Assembly: GCF_036785885.1 (NCBI RefSeq)
Contig: NC_092322.1
Span: 18,250,466 to 18,314,465 of the forward strand
Length of the DNA: 64,000 bases
From: Coffea arabica
Lineage: Eukaryota; Streptophyta; Magnoliopsida; Gentianales; Rubiaceae
Direction: 5' to 3'
Shown: piece by piece, positions 35,291 through 45,200 of the stretch
Layout of the letters: each line of letters begins with the position of its first letter
Numbering within the stretch: the stretch's first letter is position 1
Position numbers and translations under genes: made by a program
The notes under the pieces: model-generated
Seen by the model: the letters and a program-made list of their open reading frames with translations, nothing else
What the model was told of the DNA's origin: nothing
Database searches by the model: none

Positions 35291-35786
35291 TGAAAAAAAA
35301 AATAAAGTTCTCTGAGGTTTGCAGGAATATCGTTAATCAGCCAAATGGAGGACTTTGGAAGCATCTGAAGCAGCAGCAAGTATATCTCACACAACAAACG
35401 ACAAAAGAAAATGTACCCAACTTCTTGTCAGAATAAGGTAGATCTGGCAGACTTTAAACAGTAGTAAGACTTTTAAAGACTTAAACTTGATCACGTCAAT
35501 TATGACACAGAACTAACTAAAACTATGATGGAAACTCAAAGCATCAGATTACCTATCTTGTCAAGATCTCTACTTCCTCTATAGCAAGGAAGAACATATA
35601 GACAAAAAAATGTAAAATGATATAACATAATCACAACATTACTCAAGAAAATAAAGCTTCTATGGTTTCTCTGCTAAATGACAAGACTACGATGCTTATT
35701 GGGCATTTTGAGCACTGTACGTTGAACAAGAGTGAACATTGTCATCGTGGAGCGGAAGACATTTCAAATTCTTAGTTAAGAAACAA

Positions 35787-35869
35787 ATAACTGATACAGT
35801 CTTTTTTTATTGTTTCCATCCCACACATCGACATAACCATCACAACCTCAAGTAGCAAATGTACCATAG
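35787..35869 (-). pseudogene. captured BUB3 WD40 exon fragment
   Basis: Minus strand, after an AG acceptor: YGTFAT, stop, GCDGYVDVWDGNNKKRLYQ. This is a characteristic WD-repeat segment of the mitotic checkpoint protein BUB3 (a glycine codon GGA has become TGA). The exon's 5' splice acceptor is preserved. I cannot find neighbouring BUB3 exons with confidence. It lies about 500 bp upstream (minus strand) of the REC/CLU pieces, so element B contains parts of at least two unrelated genes. Confidence 0.65.
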
Positions 35870-36937
35870 CTACAAATTAAAATCAGTTTTGAGACAGATT
35901 TTGGCAAAAAGCTAAAGGTATTCAATCAATAGATAATTGTAATAGATCCAACTCAATCATTCAACATATAATAAATCAAGAAAAGATAGGTCCACCAGTA
36001 ATGATTATTGGCATTGATTTTCCTTTTTAACAAAACCTGAAAAACACATAAAGGCCAAAGTTGCCAACTTCCAAAGAATAACTGCTAAACAATAATCTCT
36101 TCGTTGTGGATAAATGTATATGCAGCACTTACATAAGATGAAATGCAATTTAATTCACGAAGTAGACAATGTCCCTTCCAGCTCCAGGTTTCCAATGACA
36201 TTCAAACACATACCTACACATATACACATATAAACCCTCATGTAGTAGACAATTATCAAGGTCTGCCTATTTCATTCTCATTCAATTCTTGACATGAAAG
36301 AACTTCATTTTGCTAGAAGGTATATCCAGTCACATTTAGAAGCTGCTTTGATTGAATAACAGAACATGTTCATCAACTATATCAATTCATGTTGATACAC
36401 TTAGTCTCAGGTTGGTACACTTAGGCGCAGGGAGTACATCATAAGTCAGCATAGAGTAAAAAAATGTATAGTTCTTTCAACCTTTTCTCCTTTTTTTTTT
36501 TTTTTGCTTTAACTGTTTCCTTTCTCTGTTTCCTCTAAGCAAGGACGGTTTGTCTGTCATTGTTATAATAATCCTTTTCTTATGATGACAGTAATTAGAA
36601 AAAGAAAAAAGAAATAAGTAATGAGCTTGTAGATCTACATTGGGAAAATGTTAACTAATTCTGCAAATTAAAAGAAAACCAGATAAAAAATATATTTGGA
36701 GAAAAATCTTACAAGCAATAATTTGAACTTCGACTTGCCATCACAGTAGCCATCTCCGCATTGTACATCTTGTTGTTGCTGAAAATTGCCTCAATCTACT
36801 CAAGGCATGACAAAATAATCAGGAAACAATATTTATAAAAGCAATTAATTTTTAGTATATTACAAATAACAAATAAAAAAAATCCAATTAGATATAATCT
36901 GAAACGAGTTGTAGTCAACATATCTTTAACTTTTTCT

Positions 36938-37150
36938 TCAACATTTCACAGAAGCAAATACTTCAAAAAATGCCGACCAAGTTTGAATTATATACCCTAC
37001 ACAAGCAGTGAGAGATGCCGATGATGGCGACGAGCTTGCGGCGGATTTGAAAGCCCTTCCAATGGCTGAGAGGGGATCTGGCGAGAATGAAGTTGAAATG
37101 GAGGGAGGCGGAAGGGAAATCCTAGGGCTGGTGGGAGAAGGGAAACCCAT
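36938..37150 (-). pseudogene. possible captured first exon, unrecognised
   Basis: A minus-strand ATG frame reading MGFPSPTSPRISLPPPSIST, then FSPDPLSAIGRAFKSAASSS. Serine/proline-rich with few acids, it resembles an organelle transit peptide. The frame continues to a stop near 36,938, but a splice donor could fall earlier. A further short protein-like piece (DVQCGDGYCDGKSKFKLLL) lies at about 36,715-36,775. No family is named; these may be exons of a third captured gene. Confidence 0.3.
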
Positions 37151-37484
37151 AATGCTAGGTGTAGAATAGAAGGAGCCGATAAAGGAGAGGGAGACGGTGT
37201 GGCGGTGGAGGAGGAGGAGGAGTGAACGGATGCAAAAGCGAAAAAAGGAAAAAACGGAAAAAAAAAAACAGAAGAAGAAACGGTAAAAAAAGCGGAGGGT
37301 GACGAAGGGGGGAATCCTATATTAGGGACAATGGTGGTTATTGTCGGTAGTTCTGTGTTTGAGGGGTTTGAGGAGTGGCGGCTGAGGAGAATAAAACCGT
37401 CTTCTGTTCAAGAAAGAGAGACAAAAAGAATGAAATAAATAAAAGAAAAGAGAGAATGGAAGAAACGGCGGAGCTAACCCTAGT

Positions 37485-38241
37485 TCAAACAATTTTTTTG
37501 TTGTGTGTAGAAAGACATGGCCGAACTTCTGGCTATGAAGAAGTAGAAAGCTCACCGGAAAGGAATTTTATGTTGAGAAGTAGAAAAAGTACAATGGAGG
37601 AGGAGGAGCGCACCTCACCGAAAAGGAAGAGGCAGAAAAGGCACAATGGAGGAGGAGGAGGAGGAGCCGCGAACGGACGGCAGCTGATCTGGACTACTGC
37701 AACACAAAGAAAGCGAGAGACAGAGGATGCATGACCGCTACGCAGCTCGAAATGGGAATCAAAGAACAAAAAGCAAAAATATCAGTTTCAGGTTACAACT
37801 CACAGAGGAATCTCACAGTGAATCATGCACTTCACTGGAAGTAAGAAGAAGAGAAAAAGAAAACCTACAACGGAGGAAAAGGAGGAGAACCAAACGGCTA
37901 CCACTGCAACCCAGAGACCGCGAGAGACCGAGGATCAACACTCCTTGCGTGGTAAGAAGAGAAACAGAGCAACATCGTCCAGAAGAAGAGAGAGAGATGT
38001 TAGGTGAAAGAAGAGGCATTGGATACTGCCGAATAGAGAAACAAGTCTATCAATGCGGCAGACGATGCAGCAGGAGGCACATGGGTTACTGCCAGAAGAA
38101 AGAGAAGAGGCCAACGGAGCTGAACCCGTCGCGCTATGCGCGAACAACACAATGCCGCTAACCCACATGCGTGGCACGTGAGAGGACGACGAAAACCTCC
38201 AGGTCACCACACCCCTTCGGCTCTTTATCTACTTATGTTGA
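37485..38241. repeat. 757-bp tandem unit 1 (inner copy of Helitron B 5' end)
   Basis: Runs from TCAAACAATTTTTTTG to TACTTATGTTGA on the plus strand. On the minus strand it begins with the Helitron start TCAACATAAG. It differs from unit 2 at about eight positions by eye (around 37,610, 37,875, 37,941, 37,945, 37,999, 38,029 and two near 38,211), about 99% identity. Open frames on both strands reflect GA-rich composition and are not genes. Confidence 0.9.
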
Positions 38242-38998
38242 TCAAACAATTTTTTTGTTGTGTGTAGAAAGACATGGCCGAACTTCTGGCTATGAAGAAG
38301 TAGAAAGCTCACCGGAAAGGAATTTTATGTTGAGAAGTAGAAAAAGTACAATGGAGGAGGAGGAACGCACCTCACCGAAAAGGAAGAGGCAGAAAAGGCA
38401 CAATGGAGGAGGAGGAGGAGGAGCCGCGAACGGACGGCAGCTGATCTGGACTACTGCAACACAAAGAAAGCGAGAGACAGAGGATGCATGACCGCTACGC
38501 AGCTCGAAATGGGAATCAAAGAACAAAAAGCAAAAATATCAGTTTCAGGTTACAACTCACAGAGGAATCTCACAGTGAATCATGCACTTCACTGGAAGTA
38601 AGAAGAAGAGAAAAAGAAAACCTACAACGGCGGAAAAGGAGGAGAACCAAACGGCTACCACTGCAACCCAGAGACCGCGAGAGACCGAGGATCAACGCTC
38701 TTTGCGTGGTAAGAAGAGAAACAGAGCAACATCGTCCAGAAGAAGAGAGAGAGAAGTTAGGTGAAAGAAGAGGCATTGGATACTGCCGGATAGAGAAACA
38801 AGTCTATCAATGCGGCAGACGATGCAGCAGGAGGCACATGGGTTACTGCCAGAAGAAAGAGAAGAGGCCAACGGAGCTGAACCCGTCGCGCTATGCGCGA
38901 ACAACACAATGCCGCTAACCCACATGCGTGGCACGTGAGAGGACGACGAAAACCTCCAGGTCACCACAGTCCTTCGGCTCTTTATCTACTTATGTTGA
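38242..38998. repeat. 757-bp tandem unit 2 (outer copy, Helitron B 5' end)
   Basis: Same 757-bp sequence as unit 1, directly abutting it. The outer boundary (38,998) is the TC terminus of the element on the minus strand and the inner boundary is the same TC of unit 1, so the repeat unit is exactly the element's first 757 bp. Confidence 0.9.
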
Positions 38999-39222
38999 AA
39001 AGTTAGAAATCAAATAAAAGTTCGAAATCAAATCAGCACTAGTAAAAAAGTATAGGGACAAATTTAGCCATTTTCTCCGCTAAAATAAAGTTAAAGGATT
39101 AAATTGGATTAAGTGTAAAAGTTTAGGGACTAGATCGGTGATTTTTCCCGCGAAATGATAAACATGATAAACTCACAGGCTCGTCCATACCAAATTCCCT
39201 CTCTCTCAATCTCACCATAATC
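38999..39222 (+). promoter_or_regulatory. short upstream region / presumed promoter and 5' UTR of DER
   Basis: Only 224 bp separate the Helitron end from the DER start codon. About 39,050-39,145 itself looks like a dispersed element end (phrases GGACAAATTTAGCCATTTTC and AAAAGTTTAGGGACTAGATC). A CT-rich tract CCCTCTCTCTCAATCTCACC (39,197-39,216), typical of plant core promoters or 5' UTRs, lies immediately before ATG. I see no clear TATA box in this interval. Confidence 0.45.
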
Positions 39223-42200
39223 ATGTCCTATTCAGAGCTCTGCGCTTCAATTTCTCTTTCTAAAGCGAAATCCCTTTCTCCAGGCCCACCATTTTCATCG
39301 AATTCTTCATCTCCGACTACTTCTGTCTTTCTCCACTCTCCCTTTTCGTTTCCTCTCCCCACCGCCATCTCCAGCCACCACCACCTCCACCACCGGCCTT
39401 TTTGCCGCACCGGCAACCGCCCGAACCTTTTCTGCAGGGACTCACAGGTCTCCGGCCCCAAAGATTTCGAAGAAGAGGATAATAAGTTGTCGGATGAGTC
39501 TGACGTTGACGACGAGAGCTTCAATGTTGAATCAATGGAAGTCGAAGCCAAATTCGCTGTTAAAGAATTCTCCGACGCTTTGTCTCGTCAATTGACCATA
39601 GGTTTTTTTTTTCATTTTTTCCTTCATTGTTGGTTTTATTCTTCTTGTTTTTGTTTTTGGTTTGGATGAGAGAAGAGGAGGGAAAAGAAAAAAATAGTGA
39701 TGAAGAGCACCAAAATTTGTGTTTAGATTGAAGGATAATGCATTTTCGAAGTTACTAATTTTAGTTTCTAATAAAGCGCAAAAGAAGACGATGAGCTCTG
39801 TTTGGGGATTAAATGAGCCTTAATACGACGTGAATGCTGCTGGATAAAAGCCGGCCTTTCTTTTTGGTTTGGAATTCAATATGTTAAATCTAAGAGTAGC
39901 ATTATGTAATTTACGAATTTCACGGGATTTACTACATCTTGAATAAAAGGTAAAATTTGTTGTTGTTGTTGTTGTTGTTATTATTTAGATAATAAAATAA
40001 ATAAAAATGAAACATCAGTTCTACAGAAAATTGTTTCAAATATTCTGTATCTTATGCAGAGCAAGAAGAGTTGAAATAGAAGTGGGAAATTTTTTATTCT
40101 GTTATAGGATTTCGCTGGTTGGTTTTATGGTTTATTTTTAGTATTTCACACAAAGAGTATAGTTTGTGAATTTTCTATAAATAGTTAACTAGCTTTTACT
40201 TGATGCAGTTTAAGTCCTTTTATGTGGCAAAGTGGCTAACCAAATGGAAGACCTGATTAGTTTCTGCATTTACTTAGGATTTTCATCTCTTATGTTCTGC
40301 TTTCTCATTCTTCACTTAGGATTTTCATCTCTTATATTCTGCTCTCTCATTCCCTCACACCCCCTCCTCGTTTCTTCCCCTTTTCTAATCCCTATTATTG
40401 TTTGTTAGCTTTATGTTCATTTAGGCAATATTTTTGGTTTTAATCTAGTTTGAGTTAAATAGATGGTTCAAGTGGTGTTGTTTCCGTTTTGCTTTTCATT
40501 TTCCTCTAGTTCTGACTGCCAAAAAACATTAAAACAAAGCATTGGGTAGGGAAACGTATCTGGTCGGCTCGGGTGAAATCTGTGCTCAATTATTTGCAAA
40601 ATCTCAACCTTATATTACATGTATTGATTTCTTTAGGGCTACTATGATTCAGTTTAAAGGTTGGATGGAGAAAGTACATGGTTGTTGTCTGCATTTTTTC
40701 CTGCTGTTCTGCAGTTGTTTCTTTCAAAAGTAGAGTTTAAAGGATAAATTTTTACTATGGATTAGGGTTGCACTACAGATGGTTCTTTTTGACTCCTTAA
40801 CTTTGGCTATAGGAAAGTATCCTGACTTTCCACTTCAATGGACGGGGCGACAGTGGATGGAGAAAAGAACACTTCCCTGCTGTTTCTCATTTTCTTATCA
40901 GTTTCTCCAAGAACTATAGTGGAGAAAACAGTTACTACCTTTTTTTAAGAACGTGTTTCATTGAAGCTGACTAGAGAACGATAAAATTCAATTTTACCTA
41001 ATTGTTTCTTGCTCTTTAGGACTGCAATGAGGAAATACAGCTCTGATATAGAAAATAGGACTAGTTACAAACAGAAATGATTCTAAGGTCTTGTTTGATA
41101 ACCCAATTCAACACTTAAACTTAATGGAATCAGATCTTAACATATTCAGACCATTTGATAATAAAAAATTGAACATTTAAATTAATTAAGTGGCACTGAA
41201 TTTTCTAGGCAAAATTTGCTCCCAAAATTAAGTTATAAGCTATTTACTTATCATTTAATGTGATATGCATTGAAATGTATTAGATTTAATACTTGACAAT
41301 TCAATAACTTAATGGATTCAGACTTCAGATTTCAGACTTCAGTTTTCAAACTTCAGTTTTATTAAATGTACGCCAGGCCAGATTTAACAATTAGTAATGG
41401 TTCTGAGACCATGCTGAAGCTAGACACTTTGGAGATGTAATGGATTCAGATTGAATAAAACTTGAAGCCTTCCTGGTTAAAGTTATATATCTTTTGAAGC
41501 CTTGAAGCTGGTCATCTGTAATTTTTCTCATTCATCTAATCACATTGATAGATGCTTTTGCTGAAATCGTCATCCAGGATATACTGATGCTTTACGTCTT
41601 TCTTTTGTCTTTGGGTACCTATTTTGGTCTCATTTGTTGACGTACCTTTGACTTTGTTTATTTCAGAGGATGATCCTGTTGATCAAAAGGAAACTAGCAT
41701 AAAGAGGAGAAAGCATAAAAGCAGTGCTAAAAATGTTAGTATTTACCATCTTTATGTGAGACTAGTATCCCCGGTTTATGTTGTTCTTGATGTCTTCTTT
41801 AATCCTTTTTCTCACGTTCTTCCTTTTTTTTTTACCCCCCTTTTACTGGGTTGAAGTTTCAGATTGAAAACATGTAAAAGTTTGCACAATATAAGGGAGG
41901 TTTCGAGTACTGATTTTTCAAGAAGTAAATCCAAAAGGAAAAATCTAATTCACCACAATATTCTGTTCAGTAGTTTTCTTGTGGTCAACTGATGGCACTC
42001 AGATCAGGAATTGTCTTTTCTTCTCATAAAATTCTGTTTCAATTTTAGTAGTAGATTGGACTTCAAGTGATTTTGATGGCTTCTAAATCACAGGATTATT
42101 GGAAAGAGAATTGCTAATATTTTTTACAAAAAGATAGATTGAGCATATATACTGATATAGGGTTGCACAAGTTGATTTTGGAACAATTTGATACTTATAT

Positions 42201-45200
42201 AATTTTGAAGTTGTAGAGAAGCAGTGTTGTTTGGCATGTGTAGCTTACAATATTTTGCAGTCAGTTGTGTAGCTTTATAGGCTGGAAATCTTCTGATCAT
42301 TTTCTATAAGTGGAAAGAAATCTTAACCCGGATAAAAGAACGAAACATATTAAGGTGAGCAGTGGCATCGTAAATGGATTACTAAAAGTTAAAGTGAATA
42401 GATTGTAGCAAAGAAGTTCAGAGAACAGTTGTGTTCTGTCCAATGGACCATTGTGAATTTTTGTCATAGTTTAGTGTCAGTTTATGGTGAAATATTTGAA
42501 TGCTGAGATTTAGGGATGGGCTGCTGACTCCAATAAATTTGGTGAAGATTATGTTTATTTTTCATCTTTTCCATTACTTGATAGCTGTTACTGACTGAAA
42601 TTGAACATTGATTGCTTTCCTTTCAATTTTTTGATCTAATTAAACCAATTGCATCTGCAGATCCCTGATCATCTGCTTCCCAGGGTTACGATTGTTGGAA
42701 GGCCAAATGTTGGTAAATCAGCTTTGTTTAACCGCCTTGTGGGGGTATACCATCATCCTTGTATCATATTGCTAAGTCTACTGGTTCACTGGAAACAGAA
42801 TTTAAAGCTGCTATTACTTGACTGTGAATGCTTCTGCGTATGGAGTTTGAGCAGTTCTTTCTTCTCATTTTAAAAATTGCATTCTATGTGGTTAATTAGT
42901 ATTTTCTTCAGGGAAACAAGGCCATTGTGGTGGATGAACCCGGGGTTACTAGGGATCGTTTGTATGGTAGATCCTTTTGGGGAGATTATGAATTTTTGGT
43001 CATAGATACAGGAGGCGTGGTTACCATTTCCAAGTTGCACGATGATGTTATGGAAGAATTGGCTATCTCAACGACCATTGGTATGGAAGGCATACCACTT
43101 GCCTCTAGGGAGGCTGCTGTCGCCAGGATGCCGTCAATGATTGAGAAACAAGCCACTTTTGCTGTGGAGGAATCATCTGTCATCATATTTCTTGTTGATG
43201 GCCAGGTATAGTCCAAAATTCTGGTTTTCATAATTGATATAGTAGGTAATTTGCTTTTCTTCTTTTGTGCTTCTTTCTGTCAAAGAAATTGTATTTGTAA
43301 ATGAAGCGGATTTGAACAACATGCTTGCTGAAACTATTTCTGAATGGTGGTCTGGAGGACAATAGTTGGTTTATATTGTTAAGCAAGCAACCCTTGTTTG
43401 TTTGTGGGCAGACAAAGTAATAAACTCTCAACAGGCAGGTCTCACTGCTGCTGATGTTGAAATAGGAGATTGGTTACGAAAGAAGTTCTCGCACAAGCAT
43501 ATTATTCTTGCAGTGAACAAGTGTGAATCTCCAAGAAAAGGTAGCATGCAAGCATCAGAGTTTTGGTCTTTAGGGTGAGTGTCACCTTCCTTGCTTAGAG
43601 TTTGCGGAATTGAAGCACATATACCTACTTTTACTTTTATGGAGTCAGTTTTATTCTGATTTAATGTGTAGGAAATGGTAAAAAAGGCTAGTTTATTTTC
43701 AGCTTTCTCTAAAAGCTTTGTGTGAAGAGTGGCAACATATCTCCCCAAAAATGGAGCCTTTTATCATTGCAACTAAAAATGAATTCAGAGCAAATGCAAG
43801 TAACTGTTTCAATTTTCCAGGAGCAAATTTTGACCATCACATAATCCATTTTGCTTTTTGAAGGCAACCAGTCCTTAGATGAGTCATATAAACTCCTTTT
43901 CTCATTTTTGAACTCCAGTGGTTCTGAAAAAATTGTCTGCTTTATGTCTGCATACTTGGTATACTTCAGTTCTGAAATATTTTGGCAATTGAAAAAGATT
44001 TGAGAAACAAAAATTATAGTCATGTAAAGGGCTTTTTCTTCGCAATGGATGTCATCAGGTCTGTGTTTCAGTTGCTTGATACGAAACAAAAATGCCAATC
44101 CATTGATACCATCCCTAACCAACTTGCCTTTGTTAAGTTTTCTACCAGAAGGGATTTAAAAGCCCTCCCTTGGCTGTCCGCCCTGTGTCCAAGATCCCAC
44201 TCTTCCAATTAAAATTCCTGAGGAGGTGCACTAGTGAACCCTTCTGGTCTAGATGTATTCTCACCCTCTAGCCCCTTCTCGTTAGAGTAAGAGAGCATAG
44301 AAATAGTGTAGATGTTGTCTTATTGGTTTCTTTTTTTTGGAGGGGGGGGGGGTTGGGGGGAACTAGCCTTGTCATATAGAGTCTAAATTCCTGGATAAGT
44401 AAAAGAGTTAGCATGCTCTGTTATGGTTTTGCTTCTTGATATCTGATGTTTGCATAGAAATCTATATTTGTTATCTGCTATTTCCAGTTCAACTGAGGTT
44501 TTTTCAAACTTTTGTTGCCTTGTATATATCCTTTTTCTGCTACTTCTGTGTTAGCATCTGTTGTTAAGGACTTGAATATGGTGTATGGTCTGATTTATTA
44601 TTCATTTAATCTGTTTTGCATGGATGATAGCACTGATCTGGTTGATTTACTAGGTTTTCGCCACTTCCTATATCTGCTATATCAGGTACTGGGACCGGAG
44701 AACTTCTTGATTTTATTTGCTCAGGATTAGAGAAAATTGAGGTACCCTTTTAGTAGTATCAGAAAGTTGTTGCACCGTCTCTTTCATTGGCTAACGTGCT
44801 TTGTATTGCATATGATGCCATAATTGTTTTTTTCTCATTATATGTTTGTTTCATTGTTAAGAATCAAATATGTTGGAAATGATGTGAGTTAATCACATGT
44901 TGCACAAATGTTATTTTATTACCTTGAGATGGGCTTAGTTTATCTGTCCTCTTTTTCTTTTTCTTGGAAAGCTTGGTGGCTTTTTTCGTCATTTGATTTT
45001 ATAGAGAAAAAATTGGTTACTTTGACTTTGATTCTCATTTTTTCATGGTAAATTATGATATTTTGCAAGTTGATTTGTTTTTGTGGGACTGGTGTAAAAT
45101 AGATTGAATAATAGATATAAATTGAGTCAAATTATAATGAACAATGAAGAATTTTATCTAGAGAATTTTTTGTTGAAGGTTTTTTGTTTAGAGTGGACAA

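Larger units (their letters stand above)
32050..38998 (-). mobile_element. Helitron-like element B, ~6.95 kb, with captured gene fragments
   Basis: Minus strand. The 3' end is CTAG (32,050-32,053) followed by host T, preceded by a 10-nt spacer and a hairpin with arms CCGCGCG/CGCGCGG around one T (32,064-32,078). Its last bases, CCTCCTAG, equal those of element A. The 5' end starts TCAACATAAGTAGATAAAGA at 38,998, and the same start recurs at 38,241 because the first 757 bp are tandemly duplicated. It carries REC/CLU-type and BUB3 gene pieces on the minus strand. No Rep/helicase is seen. Pairing of the two ends is inferred from shared family termini; an internal boundary cannot be excluded. Confidence 0.65.

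Noticed and set aside
37727..38918. Paired 144-residue plus-strand frames (37,727-38,161 and 38,484-38,918) and their minus-strand counterparts as a duplicated gene
   Set aside because: They are open on both strands, R/K/E-rich from GA-rich DNA, have no domain, and lie wholly in the tandem Helitron-end units.
25398..38998. Search for a RepHel (replication initiator/helicase) gene to make the Helitrons autonomous
   Set aside because: No HUH or helicase motif was seen on either strand; the elements look non-autonomous.
42649..42873. Stand-alone small GTPase frame, and other frames running through DER introns (43,366-43,578; 40,542-40,733)
   Set aside because: These are exon plus intron read-through; GT-AG sites and phase place the coding part in the 12-exon DER gene.
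44340..44362. G-rich run in a DER intron as a G-quadruplex regulatory element
   Set aside because: A single G-run tract in a large intron with no supporting context; more likely a simple-sequence or assembly-prone tract.
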